Assembly: GCF_014200675.1 (NCBI RefSeq)
Contig: NZ_JACHCI010000012.1
Span: forward strand, 123,204-187,203
Direction: 5' to 3'
Origin: Janthinobacterium saanense
GTDB taxonomy: Bacteria > Pseudomonadota > Gammaproteobacteria > Burkholderiales > Burkholderiaceae_D
DNA: 64,000 nucleotides
The notes beneath the pieces were generated by a model that was not told the origin of the DNA, ran no database searches, and saw only the letters and a list, made by a program, of their open reading frames with translations. The position numbers and the translations under genes were made by a program. Shown here piece after piece: positions 42,625 to 51,340 of this stretch (position 1 is the first letter of the stretch; each line of letters starts with the position of its first letter).

Positions 42625-43383
42625 TCAACTCATGTGCTGTCCGCCATTGATGGCGATATTCGCGCCCGTCACAAAGGCCGCCTCGTCCGACGCCAGGTAG
42701 GCCACCAGCGCCGCCACTTCATCGGGTTCGCCCAGGCGGCCCAGGGGGATTTGCGGCAAGATTTTGCTTTCCATGATGTCGGCCGGCACGGCAGTCACCA
42801 TCGGCGTGCGCAGATAGCCGGGCGACACCGTGTTGACGGTGATGCCGTGGCGCGCCACTTCCAGCGCCAGCGCCTTGCTGAAGCCATGCACGCCCGCCTT
42901 GGCGGCCGCATAATTACACTGGCCAAACGCGCCTTTCTGGCCATTGACCGACGAGATATTGATGATGCGGCCCCAGCGCTTGAGCAGCATGGGTTCCAGC
43001 ACTTGCTTGCTCATATTGAACAGGCTATCGAGGTTGGTGCGCATGACGTCGGCCCAGTGCGACAATTCCATCTTGCGCATGCTCTGGTCGCGCGTGATGC
43101 CGGCGTTGTTCACCAGCACATCGATGCGGCCGAACTGTTCCAGCACCCGCCCCACCGCTTGCGTGCACGATGCGAAGTCAGCCACGTCGGCTTCCAGTGC
43201 GTGAAAATAATACTTGTCGCGCTGCTGCTCTTCCAGCCAGGCGCCCACGCGCTTGTTGCCTGGCGAGTGCACGGCCACCACCGCGAAACCGGCGCCGTGC
43301 AGGCGGCGGCACAAGGCCGTACCCAGGCCGCCCATGCCGCCAGTGACCAATGCCACTTTTTTTTGTTCCATCATGTGATCCAT
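42625..43383 (-). CDS. phaB: Acetoacetyl-CoA reductase PhaB-type (short-chain dehydrogenase)
   Basis: NADPH-dependent reduction of acetoacetyl-CoA to (R)-3-hydroxybutyryl-CoA for PHA synthesis. 252 residues: cofactor loop VTGGMGGLGTALCRRL, NNAG, the catalytic Ser in INISSVNGQKGAFGQ, YxxxK in NYAAAKAGVHGFSKAL, and PGYLRTPMV. The match to PhaB (SVNGQKGAFGQCNYAAAKAG) is stronger than to FabG. phaA and phaC are not in the window, so this may be an orphan copy. The first ATG (43383) or the one at residue 4 or 5 could be used. Confidence 0.93.
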   Translation of the reverse strand: MDHMMEQKKVALVTGGMGGLGTALCRRLHGAGFAVVAVHSPGNKRVGAWLEEQQRDKYYFHALEADVADFASCTQAVGRVLEQFGRIDVLVNNAGITRDQSMRKMELSHWADVMRTNLDSLFNMSKQVLEPMLLKRWGRIINISSVNGQKGAFGQCNYAAAKAGVHGFSKALALEVARHGITVNTVSPGYLRTPMVTAVPADIMESKILPQIPLGRLGEPDEVAALVAYLASDEAAFVTGANIAINGGQHMS

Positions 43384-43552
43384 ATCCCAGTCTCCCCGTC
43401 TTTGATTGTTTTTCTGCGAGGAATCAAGTGTAGGAGCAGTTTTTAGCCACTGCCTTGCGCCAGATCAAATGCCCAGCCTGCTGCATTCGTGCGCAGGCGA
43501 CAGCCATGCCTGTGCCAGAATGGGCCTTGTCTCCACACAAGAAAGGCTGGCC

Positions 43553-44419
43553 ATGACGTATAAAACCGTGCTGCTCCACATCGACGATAGCGCCAGCCGC
43601 GATGCACGCATCGCCGTCGCCGCCAGCATTGCGCAAGCGTGCGGCGGCCACCTGACAGGCGTCTCGCTGACGGGCGTGTCGCGCCTGCTGTACCAGAACC
43701 AGTCCGAACTCGATGCCGACCCCAACCTGGCGCTGCACCTCAATTTCCTGCGCGAAAGGGCCAGCCGCGCACTCGATGGTGTCGAGCAGCAAGTGCGCGC
43801 GGCGGGCGTGACCTCGTTCGAGCAGAGGGTGGTCGATGACGAGGCCGCTGGCGGCATCAGCCTGCTGGCCCGCTATGCGGACCTGGTGGTGATCAGCCAA
43901 TACCATGCGCAAGATAAATCGCCGTCCGTGATGCGCGATTTCCCTGCCTATGTGCTGCTGCATGCAGGCCGGCCCGTGCTGATCGTGCCCTATGCCCAGG
44001 CGCAGCCCGTGCTGGCGCCGCCGGCAGCGGCCCGCAATGTGCTCATTTCATGGAATGCCAGCAAGGAAGCGAGCCGCGCCGTCAGCGCCGCCCTGCCCCT
44101 GCTGCAGCGGGCAGAACAGGTGCACGTGGCCGTCTTCGACGCCAAAGTACATGCCGCCGAGCATGGCGAACAGCCGGGAGCGGAACTGCTGGAATACCTG
44201 GCGCGCCATGGCGTAGACGCCAAACTGCTGTTGCTCGACGGCGGCAGTACGCGGCGCGGCGACATCGGCGACGCCTTGCTGTCGCAGGCGGCCGAGCTGT
44301 CGGCCGATTTGCTGGTGATGGGCGCTTACGGACATTCACGCTTGCGCGAAACAATCCTGGGCGGCGTCACGCGCACCGTGCTGCACAGCATGACTATCCC
44401 TGTGCTGATGGCGCATTAA
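43553..44419 (+). CDS. Tandem-domain universal stress protein
   Basis: 288 residues with two UspA domains. Domain 1 (1-148) begins MTYKTVLLHIDDSASRDARI but its ATP-loop is degenerate; domain 2 (155-288) begins RNVLISWNASKEASRAVSAA and ends with an intact nucleotide-binding GAYGHSRLRETILGGVTRTV (G2xG9xG pattern). Start ATG 43553; the upstream part of the frame is non-conserved. Typically induced by stress or starvation. Divergent from phaB across about 170 bp. Confidence 0.92.
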   Translation: MTYKTVLLHIDDSASRDARIAVAASIAQACGGHLTGVSLTGVSRLLYQNQSELDADPNLALHLNFLRERASRALDGVEQQVRAAGVTSFEQRVVDDEAAGGISLLARYADLVVISQYHAQDKSPSVMRDFPAYVLLHAGRPVLIVPYAQAQPVLAPPAAARNVLISWNASKEASRAVSAALPLLQRAEQVHVAVFDAKVHAAEHGEQPGAELLEYLARHGVDAKLLLLDGGSTRRGDIGDALLSQAAELSADLLVMGAYGHSRLRETILGGVTRTVLHSMTIPVLMAH

Positions 44420-44431
44420 GCGGCAGCATAT

Positions 44432-44803
44432 CTATCCGCCCGACTGCCAGGGCTGGCTGCGTATCTTCGCTACCTGGCGCTGCGCCAGCCATTGCCACAA
44501 CTGCAGCGCGTCGGCCTGTTTTAACGCCGACATGCGGCGCGGGCTGGCCAGGGCGATTTCGCAATCGCGGTCCGACCATTCCTCGAAAGTGACTACGCCT
44601 CCGCTAGCGACCTCGACCTGGTACATCAAGCCATCATCGTAGCCAAAGCGCAACAACACGGCGGCCGGGCTGCCATCGGCCGTGGCGGCGGACTTCCCAG
44701 GTTTGCCGTACACCTCGGCCAGCGCATCGGCCAGCTGGGTCGGCGACGGCGCACAGATATCGCGCCCATCGGCCCGCGTAAGAATGAACCATGCCTGTGT
44801 CAT
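44432..44803 (-). CDS. Hypothetical protein
   Basis: 123-residue soluble protein. It starts MTQAWFILTRADGRDI, contains AVLLRFGYDDGLMYQVEVAS and EEWSDRDCEIALASPRRM, and ends in a short helix. GGAGGGCGCG precedes the ATG. No family recognised; the beta-rich first half with an acidic middle superficially resembles small immunity-type folds but without a partner gene. The gene is convergent to the Usp gene, 12 bp apart. Confidence 0.65.
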   Translation of the reverse strand: MTQAWFILTRADGRDICAPSPTQLADALAEVYGKPGKSAATADGSPAAVLLRFGYDDGLMYQVEVASGGVVTFEEWSDRDCEIALASPRRMSALKQADALQLWQWLAQRQVAKIRSQPWQSGG

Positions 44804-44983
44804 GACGCGCCCTCCTATCCATACTCATTAGCATGCGAGGCAGTAGATGGACAGTCACGCTGGTGCTTTGCTGCCAGCACGGGAACTATCCCTATCGGCA
44901 TTCTGTTACTGGTAATGATAAGGATAATACCTAAATTTCGTGCAGTGCGGCATTTTTGGCGCTGGCAGCGTTTTTTGTGCAAG

Positions 44984-45538
44984 TCAGGCCACCAGCACCG
45001 GGATGCTGAGAGGATCGAAATCATGCCAGTCGCCATTGGCAATCGTGCCTTCAGCCTCTTCGATATGCTGGGCGCCCAGCAGGTGCAAGGCTTCCAGCGC
45101 CCGCTCGCGCTCATACAGGCCGCTGAGCGCCACCGCGATCAGCATGCCGGGATGACGCGGTTGCTGGCGGTTTTCACCGGTTTTGTCAGGCTCGCCCGCG
45201 TCTTTCATCTTGTTGAAACTGTAGAGTGAACCGACGTGGCCGCCCACCAGCGCGCCGACCACCGGGCCCAGCGGCCCCGTCGCCAGGGTAGTGGCGGCGC
45301 CGATGCCGGCACCCACCGCTGCACCGACAGCCACGCCTTCGGCAATGCCTTCCGGGGTTTCCTTGGCGCCCGGAGAAGCATCGCGGTCGCCGCCCAGCGC
45401 ATGCAAGTCGTGCTGGCCAGGCTGATTGACAAAAAAGACACTGATGCGGCTATCGGGAAAGCCAGCCTGTTTCAAGGCCTCGCGCGCAACGGCGACCTCA
45501 TCCTGTAACTGAAAATGACCTGCAATAATGCGTGACAT
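44984..45538 (-). CDS. Glycine-zipper domain stress protein
   Basis: 184 residues. An N-terminal domain of about 55 residues (IIAGHFQLQDEVAVAREALK, ISVFFVN) is followed by a Gly/Ala-rich zipper segment (GIAEGVAVGAAVGAGIGAAT, TGPLGPVVGALVGGHVGSLY) that probably inserts in or packs on a membrane, then a C-terminal domain (MLIAVALSGLYERERALEAL). This matches the glycine-zipper group of general stress proteins. AGGAGG lies 6 bp before ATG 45538. Confidence 0.82.
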   Translation of the reverse strand: MSRIIAGHFQLQDEVAVAREALKQAGFPDSRISVFFVNQPGQHDLHALGGDRDASPGAKETPEGIAEGVAVGAAVGAGIGAATTLATGPLGPVVGALVGGHVGSLYSFNKMKDAGEPDKTGENRQQPRHPGMLIAVALSGLYERERALEALHLLGAQHIEEAEGTIANGDWHDFDPLSIPVLVA

Positions 45539-45639
45539 AATCTTCCTCCTGGTGGCTTGCCGGCGCTCCATGCGCCACCGTGCCAGCGTGCGCCTGGCGG
45601 ACGGTGTCTACCGTTCGCTTGCGCACGCAGCGGAAAAAA

Positions 45640-46398
45640 TCAGGCGGGAACGGAAGCAGAGGAGACAGTAAACGGGCTGCGGATATCGGACAGGAATTGC
45701 TGCGCACGCGGATGTTGCGGGCTGCCAAAGAAGGCGTCGGGCGAACCGCGCTCCAGCACTTGCCCGTGGTCCATGAACCAGACCCGGTCCGCCACCTCGC
45801 GCGCAAAACCCATCTCATGCGTGACGCACACCATGGTCATGCCGCCATGCGCCAGGTCGCGCATCACTTGCAGCACTTCCCCCACCATTTCCGGGTCCAG
45901 TGCGCTGGTCGGCTCATCGAACAGCATCAGCGGCGGCTGCATGGCCAGCGCGCGGGCAATCGCCACCCTCTGCTGCTGGCCGCCGGACAAGGCTGCCGGC
46001 ATGGCCTGCGCCTTGTGGGCCAGGCCCACCCGGTCCAGCAAGGCCAGCGCGCGCTCTTCGGCTTCGCGCTTCGACAGGCCGCGCAAGCGCTGCGGCGCCA
46101 GCGCGCAATTGGCCAGCACCGACAGATGGGGAAACAGATTAAATTGCTGGAACACAAAACCGATATGCGAGCGGAAGGCGTTCACGTCCAGCCCCGGCGC
46201 GTGGATATCCTGACCGGCCACCGTGATATGGCCCGAAGCGATGGGTTCGAGCCGGTTGATGGTGCGTATCAGGGTCGACTTGCCCGAACCGGACGGGCCG
46301 CACACCACCAGCACTTCGCCTTTCGACACATGCTCGCTGATGCCGTTCAAGGCATGGTAGTTGCCATAGTATTTATTGACGTTGTCGAAGGTGATCAT
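45640..46398 (-). CDS. Polar amino acid ABC transporter, ATP-binding protein
   Basis: 252-residue ATPase: Walker [11 protein letters not shown]-loop [12 protein letters not shown], signature [15 protein letters not shown], Walker [13 protein letters not shown], switch His in [14 protein letters not shown]. Sequence is of the PAAT (GlnQ/GltL) type. Start ATG 46398 overlaps the stop of the upstream permease (ATGA). Last gene of the four-gene leftward operon: binding protein, permease 1, permease 2, ATPase. Confidence 0.93.
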   Translation of the reverse strand: MITFDNVNKYYGNYHALNGISEHVSKGEVLVVCGPSGSGKSTLIRTINRLEPIASGHITVAGQDIHAPGLDVNAFRSHIGFVFQQFNLFPHLSVLANCALAPQRLRGLSKREAEERALALLDRVGLAHKAQAMPAALSGGQQQRVAIARALAMQPPLMLFDEPTSALDPEMVGEVLQVMRDLAHGGMTMVCVTHEMGFAREVADRVWFMDHGQVLERGSPDAFFGSPQHPRAQQFLSDIRSPFTVSSASVPA

Positions 46399-47087
46399 GC
46401 GGCGGCTTTCAAAACGCGGGCCTGGCGCCGCTCGAGCCAGAAGGCGGCGCGCGACAGGCTGAAACAAAGAATGAAATAGGTCAAACCCAGCAGGAAATAC
46501 ACTTGCACCGGCTTGGTCAGCACCAGGCCATTGATTTGCGAAGCAACAAACGACACTTCGGCCAGGCCGATGATGTAGCCGAGCGAGGTTTCCTTGATGG
46601 TCGAGACAAACTGGTTCACCAGCGAGGGCAGCATGTGGCGCAGCGCCTGCGGCAGGATCACCGTGCGCATGGCCGACAGATACGGCAAGCCCAGCGAACG
46701 GGCCGCTTCCAGCTGGCCCTTGGGCACGGCTTGCACGCCAGCACGCACGATTTCCGCCAGGTAAATGCCATCGAAGATGACCAGCGCCACCAGCATGGTG
46801 GTAAATTGCCCGCTTTCATGCCCCGTCAAACTGGGCAGGAAAAAATAGGCCCAGAAAATCACCAGCAGCAAGGGAATGCCGCGCACCACGTGGACCAGCG
46901 CAGTGACGGGCCAGCGCAAGGCGCGCCAGGGACTGATGCGGGCCAAGCCCAGCAGCAAACCCAGGGGCAAGCTCAGCACCAGCGCCAGCCCCGCCAGCAG
47001 CACCGTCAGCGCCAGGCCGCCCAGCGGCCCTTCCGGGTAGCGGCCGACCAGGAAATACAGCCAATAGTCTTGTATCAGTTCCAGCAT
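46395..47087 (-). CDS. Polar amino acid ABC transporter permease (GltK-like)
   Basis: 230-residue inner-membrane permease with five or so transmembrane helices; [20 protein letters not shown], the conserved [17 protein letters not shown] and the EAA loop [31 protein letters not shown] are present. Start ATG 47087, overlapping the upstream permease stop by one base (TGATG), so translation is coupled. Confidence 0.92.
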   Translation of the reverse strand: MLELIQDYWLYFLVGRYPEGPLGGLALTVLLAGLALVLSLPLGLLLGLARISPWRALRWPVTALVHVVRGIPLLLVIFWAYFFLPSLTGHESGQFTTMLVALVIFDGIYLAEIVRAGVQAVPKGQLEAARSLGLPYLSAMRTVILPQALRHMLPSLVNQFVSTIKETSLGYIIGLAEVSFVASQINGLVLTKPVQVYFLLGLTYFILCFSLSRAAFWLERRQARVLKAAA

Positions 47088-47770
47088 CAGGCGGCCCTCC
47101 TTTGCAGCAAGGCTGCCAGGCCCGCAATCAGCAAAGAGACGGCCAGGTAGGCCACGCTGGCAAAGGCAAACGCTTCCACGCTGCGAAACGAGGCGGTTTC
47201 CACGCGCTGCGTCTGGTACATCAGTTCGGCCACGCCAATGACCGTGGCGATGCTGGTGTTTTGCCACAGGTTCAGGGTTTGCGACAGCAAGGGCGGCAGC
47301 GACAGGCGCAAGGCTTGCGGCAAGATGCACAAGCGCATGGTTTGCAAGAAACTGAAGCCCAGCGCCCTGCCCGCCTCGAATTGCTGGGCAGGAATGGCGC
47401 GGATGCCGCTGCGGATGTCTTCGGCCATATACGCTGCCGTGTACAGTGTCAGCGCGACGATGGCGCTGATGGCCTCGATATTGCCCGCATACAAGCGCTC
47501 TTTCCACGCTTGCGGCAGCAATTCAGGCGCGCCGAAATACCAGAATAAAAAATGCGCCAGCAAGGGCACGTTACGGATCAGCTCGACATACGTGGCGCCC
47601 AGGGCGTTCAAGATGCGCGATGGCGCCAGGCGCAACATGGCCACGCCGCACGCCAGGGGCAAGGACAACAGCAGGGTGATGCCCATCAGTTGGAGGGAAA
47701 GCAGCAGTCCGGAGAGCAACCAGTCGTGGTAGTCGCCGGACAGCAAGAGATGCAGATCGAATTGAAGCAT
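47087..47770 (-). CDS. Polar amino acid ABC transporter permease (GltJ-like)
   Basis: 227-residue inner-membrane permease. Motifs VELIRNVPLLAHFLFWYFG and the EAA loop QFEAGRALGFSFLQTMRLCI are clear. It forms the heterodimeric channel with the GltK-like subunit. The binding-protein gene ends 85 bp upstream. Confidence 0.92.
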   Translation of the reverse strand: MLQFDLHLLLSGDYHDWLLSGLLLSLQLMGITLLLSLPLACGVAMLRLAPSRILNALGATYVELIRNVPLLAHFLFWYFGAPELLPQAWKERLYAGNIEAISAIVALTLYTAAYMAEDIRSGIRAIPAQQFEAGRALGFSFLQTMRLCILPQALRLSLPPLLSQTLNLWQNTSIATVIGVAELMYQTQRVETASFRSVEAFAFASVAYLAVSLLIAGLAALLQRRAA

Positions 47771-47855
47771 GGAGATGACAACAGTGGTGCGGCCGCCTGT
47801 CAGGCCGCGCCGCAGATTTGCTCAATAAAGCAGGTGCACCGTCAGGTGCAGACAA

Positions 47856-48686
47856 TCAGGATTCGATCTTGTCGGAATCAAACTTGAAAGTGCGTTTCTG
47901 GAATTTGACATTGCTGGTCGGGCCATACCATTTGAAGAACAATTGCTCCGCTACCCCCGACTTTTCCAGGCTGCGCAGCACATCGTCGATGGCCGTTTTC
48001 AAGCCCTTCTCGCCCTTGCGTATGCCGAAGGCAAACACTTCCTGGCTGATATTTTGCGGTAGCACGATGTAATCTTTTTGCGCAGCGCCCAGCTTGGCAT
48101 AGTTATTGAGCAGCGAGACTTCATCGTCGACATAACCGGCGCCCTTGCCTTGCTGCAAGCCCAGATAAGCCTGGCCCGATGTTTCAAACGTCACCACGTC
48201 CACGCCAGGCACGGCCTTGCGGATATTCGGTTCCTGCGTGCCACCCTTGACGGTCAGCACTTTCTTGCCAGCCAGACCGGCCACGCTGGTGATATTGCTG
48301 CTCTTTTTCACCAGCACGCGCTGGCCCGTGTAAAACGTGGACAGCGAGAAATCGATCAGGCTTTCGCGTTCCTTGTTATGCGTCAAGGACGCCGTCAGGA
48401 TATCGATGCGGCCTTGCTGCAATTCAGGAATGCGGGCGGCCACGGCTAGTTGTTTGATCACCGGTTTCACACCCAGGCTCTTGGCAATTTCGCGGCACAG
48501 GTCCACTTCATACCCCACCAGCTGGCGCGACTTGGCGTCGATAAAGCTGTTTGGCTCATCCGTCCCCAGGGTGCCGCAGACCAGTTCGCCTTTGGCCTTG
48601 ATAGTGGCCAGCTGATCCGCTTGTGCTACCTGGACAAAGGCAATCGAGCTAAGAACGAGGGCGGCAAGGTGAAGACGAGTCTGCAT
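47856..48686 (-). CDS. Polar amino acid ABC transporter substrate-binding protein
   Basis: 276-residue periplasmic class II-type binding protein. Signal peptide 1-23 (cleavage near AQA-DQLAT), then LATIKAKGELVCGTLGTDEP, VGYEVDLCREIAKSLG, RIPELQQGRIDILTASLT, LAGKKVLTVKGGTQ. The PAAT family and the CGTLGTDEP-type start resemble glutamate/aspartate binders, but specificity is not proven. Start at ATG 48686 with AGGA upstream. Confidence 0.92.
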   Translation of the reverse strand: MQTRLHLAALVLSSIAFVQVAQADQLATIKAKGELVCGTLGTDEPNSFIDAKSRQLVGYEVDLCREIAKSLGVKPVIKQLAVAARIPELQQGRIDILTASLTHNKERESLIDFSLSTFYTGQRVLVKKSSNITSVAGLAGKKVLTVKGGTQEPNIRKAVPGVDVVTFETSGQAYLGLQQGKGAGYVDDEVSLLNNYAKLGAAQKDYIVLPQNISQEVFAFGIRKGEKGLKTAIDDVLRSLEKSGVAEQLFFKWYGPTSNVKFQKRTFKFDSDKIES

Positions 48687-48756
48687 GGAAGTCCTGTGGT
48701 GGCTGAAAGATGCCGCCATTAGACCTTAGGCGCCTTATTTCCAAAAAGGAATCTTT

Positions 48757-49090
48757 TCACCCTTGCTTATGCGAAAATCTTATAAGACTTGCCGCTTTCC
48801 ACAGGATCACGCTATGGTCTCCACCACGCAGATAGGGATACGTCAATGCCAGGAACTGCACCGCGTTGACGATGAAGTGGGTGGCGATGGCCGCTTCGAT
48901 GCGTTTGCTATAACGGTCGGCAGAAGGTGGCGATGCGCCCTTGCAGCAAGCCACGGAAAAAGGCTTCTTCGGCAACACAGGTCAGCAGCAGATTGACCAG
49001 CAGGAATTGCAAAGTGATGTCAGGCAATTTGACATCCGGCTTCACAAAGCCGATGGCCAGCGCGGCCATCACCGGCACGGCCCGCTTCAT
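48757..49090 (-). pseudogene. CPBP intramembrane protease remnant with internal deletion and frameshift
   Basis: From ATG 49090 one minus-strand frame gives LQFLLVNLLLTCVAEEAFFR and GLLQGRIATF, the EExxxR motif 1 of CPBP (Abi/CAAX) proteases, then stops. The neighbouring frame continues with RIEAAIATHFIVNAVQFLAL and TYPYLR, the conserved HxxxN motif and last helix. The 40-60 residues between them (second motif) are missing, and the N-terminal helices before 49090 are also lost. A dead gene. Confidence 0.72.
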
Positions 49091-49110
49091 GGCTAACGCG
49101 AAACTAAATA

Positions 49111-51207
49111 TCAGTGCGCATTATCCAGACGGGCTATCACCGCCCTGGCGCCATCCGCCCCCGGGTAGCCAGGGTCCAGCCGCAAGGCTAGCCGATACGC
49201 CTGCACCGCCTGCGCGGGGAGGTGCTGCTCGACATAAAAGCTGCCCAGGGTGTCGTGCAGATTGGCGTCGCGCGGATGCAGCTGGATCGCCGCCTGCAAC
49301 AGTGCCGTGCCTGCAGCCACCGCTCCGCTGGCTTTCAAACGATAGGCGGCATTATTCAGGGCCGTGGCGCTGGCGGCGCCCTGCGGATCGCGGGCCAGCG
49401 CCAGGCGCAGGGCGGCGATGCTGGCGACATGATCGCCTGCGCTCATCAGCAGTATGCCGTGCAAGGCTTGCGCGCGGTCGCTGAGCGGATACAAGGCCAC
49501 CGCCAGCCTTCCTGCCGCCAGGGCCTCCGTACTGTCGCCGCGCCCGCTCGACGCCTGCGCCAATGCATTGATTTCAGCCATGAAGTCGGGATACGCAAGC
49601 TGGTTCAGGAAAGCCGTTTCCAGCTGCTTGCTTAGTTGCGCGACAGCGCCGGGCTGCGCAGGCCAGGCCACCGCAGCGGTACGGTCCCAGCTGGCGGCCA
49701 GCTTCAGCATGGCTTGCTCGAAGGACCGGTCGAAGCGGGGGACCTTTCCGGCTGGCGCCGCTTGCGACAACATAATATAGTCGCGCACAAAAGCCAGCGG
49801 GCCGCTGCTGGAATATTTATCCAGGTCAATACCCGCCTGCCGCAGCCGGGCAGCCATGCTGGAACCGGCCGTCAGCAAGACCCGCCCACCGGCAGGGTGG
49901 CGGGCGTCCGCGATAAACAGGCTGGCCGCCCTGGCGTCATCCTGTTGCAGTGCCTGGCGGTTGATCTGTTCAAAGGCCTGCCTGGTCACGGCCGGATCGA
50001 CCGTGTAGGGCTGGCCAGTTTTTTCCAGCTGGGCGCGGCCCTCCTCGAACAATCCCTGGGCCAGCTGCCCGTACAACTGCGCGTTCGCCTGCGCGATATA
50101 CGGTTTGAGTTCCCACGCCTCACCCGTGACCACCTCGAACAAGCGCTCGGCAAACGCTGCCGTATTGACTCTTTCCAGGTTGGACGCCACGGCAATCGTC
50201 AGCTTGCGCGACGGAAAGCTGAACAGATAGGTGGCCGTTTCCGGCTGCTGGCCGCTATGTGAAATTACATAACGCCCGCCCGTCGGATACGTCTCCCAGC
50301 CCATGCCGTAATCGCTCAAGCGCCCTGCCCGCGTCACCATCGGTTCCTGCATCAGCGCCAGACTGGCCGGCGACAGCACCTTGCCGTCATGGATACCCTG
50401 GCCGAAAGCCAGCATGTCGGGCACGGCCGAGCGCGTGCCACCGGCCGAAAAGCGGCTGCTGACATCAACGAATTCCGAATTTTTCAACTCTTTGCCGACC
50501 AGGCCGTAGCCCCGCACCCGGTGCGCTATCACGGCGGCCGGATCATCCATCATGGTGGCCGTCATGCCCAGCGGTCCCCACACATGGCGCTGCATATACT
50601 GGCCGTAACTTTCGCCCGAGGCGCTCTCGATGACGGCGCCCAGCAGGTTGTAGCCATAGCTGGTGTAGCGGTAGCGCGTGCCCGGTTCGGCGATCAGGTC
50701 AAAATGTTCAAACACGGCAATCGATTGACGCGTGTTTTTGTATTCCTTGAAATGCTGCTCGGTCTTGCGGTCGCGGTAGGCGTCGATGCCGGCCAGATGG
50801 CCCAGCAGCAATCTCACGGTGACGGGAAACGGTTTCACGGGAAAATACGGCACATAGCGTTGCACGGGCGCATCGAGATCGACCTTGCCCTGCTCCACCA
50901 GCTGCAAGATGGCGACCGCCGTCATCGGCTTGGTGACGGACGCCAGGCGATAGCTGGACACAGCCGTGGCCGGCACCTGGTTTTCCAGGTCGGCATAACC
51001 ATAACCCTGGACCCACTCCACGCCGCCGCGCGTAAAACCAATGGTCATGCCCGGCATGCGCTCCATGGCCATGCGGCTGGCGACCCAGCCATCGAAAGCG
51101 GCCAGCCGCGCAGTGAGGGCAGGATCAGGCGCCGCCGCTTGCGCCTGGAAACAAAAGAAAAATAGTGCGGCAGTGACTCCATATTTTTTCCAGCTTGGCA
51201 TCGTCAT
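49111..51207 (-). CDS. Beta-lactamase-fold serine hydrolase fused to a C-terminal TPR-like domain
   Basis: 698-residue exported hydrolase. Signal peptide 1-24 (FFFCFQAQA-AAPD), class C beta-lactamase/DD-peptidase fold about 30-375 with SxxK SVTK (S90, K93), YxN as SYGYNLLG and HSG as SHSGQQPE; then about 300 residues of helical TPR-like repeats (LAAGRLAVALYPLSDRAQAL, LLQAAIQLHPRDANLHDTLG, AYRLALRLDPGYPGADGA). Such proteins are often esterases or D-aminopeptidases rather than true beta-lactamases. ATG 51207 or 51201. Divergent from a LytS/LytT pair. Confidence 0.9.
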   Translation of the reverse strand: MTMPSWKKYGVTAALFFFCFQAQAAAPDPALTARLAAFDGWVASRMAMERMPGMTIGFTRGGVEWVQGYGYADLENQVPATAVSSYRLASVTKPMTAVAILQLVEQGKVDLDAPVQRYVPYFPVKPFPVTVRLLLGHLAGIDAYRDRKTEQHFKEYKNTRQSIAVFEHFDLIAEPGTRYRYTSYGYNLLGAVIESASGESYGQYMQRHVWGPLGMTATMMDDPAAVIAHRVRGYGLVGKELKNSEFVDVSSRFSAGGTRSAVPDMLAFGQGIHDGKVLSPASLALMQEPMVTRAGRLSDYGMGWETYPTGGRYVISHSGQQPETATYLFSFPSRKLTIAVASNLERVNTAAFAERLFEVVTGEAWELKPYIAQANAQLYGQLAQGLFEEGRAQLEKTGQPYTVDPAVTRQAFEQINRQALQQDDARAASLFIADARHPAGGRVLLTAGSSMAARLRQAGIDLDKYSSSGPLAFVRDYIMLSQAAPAGKVPRFDRSFEQAMLKLAASWDRTAAVAWPAQPGAVAQLSKQLETAFLNQLAYPDFMAEINALAQASSGRGDSTEALAAGRLAVALYPLSDRAQALHGILLMSAGDHVASIAALRLALARDPQGAASATALNNAAYRLKASGAVAAGTALLQAAIQLHPRDANLHDTLGSFYVEQHLPAQAVQAYRLALRLDPGYPGADGARAVIARLDNAH

Positions 51208-51340
51208 TCATTCCATGGTGAGGGTTTGTTGACGGCGATGGTAAGCATATTTCTGCTATTTTTGGACAGCATTGCACGAATTGCACCTGTAGCACATGAA
51301 TGGCACGGCAGGCTGATGCTTAACAGCTACAATTGCCGCC

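Noticed and set aside
45640..48686. Assignment of the PAAT transporter as glutamate/aspartate GltIJKL
   Set aside because: Only family-level similarity can be judged by eye; specificity not supported.
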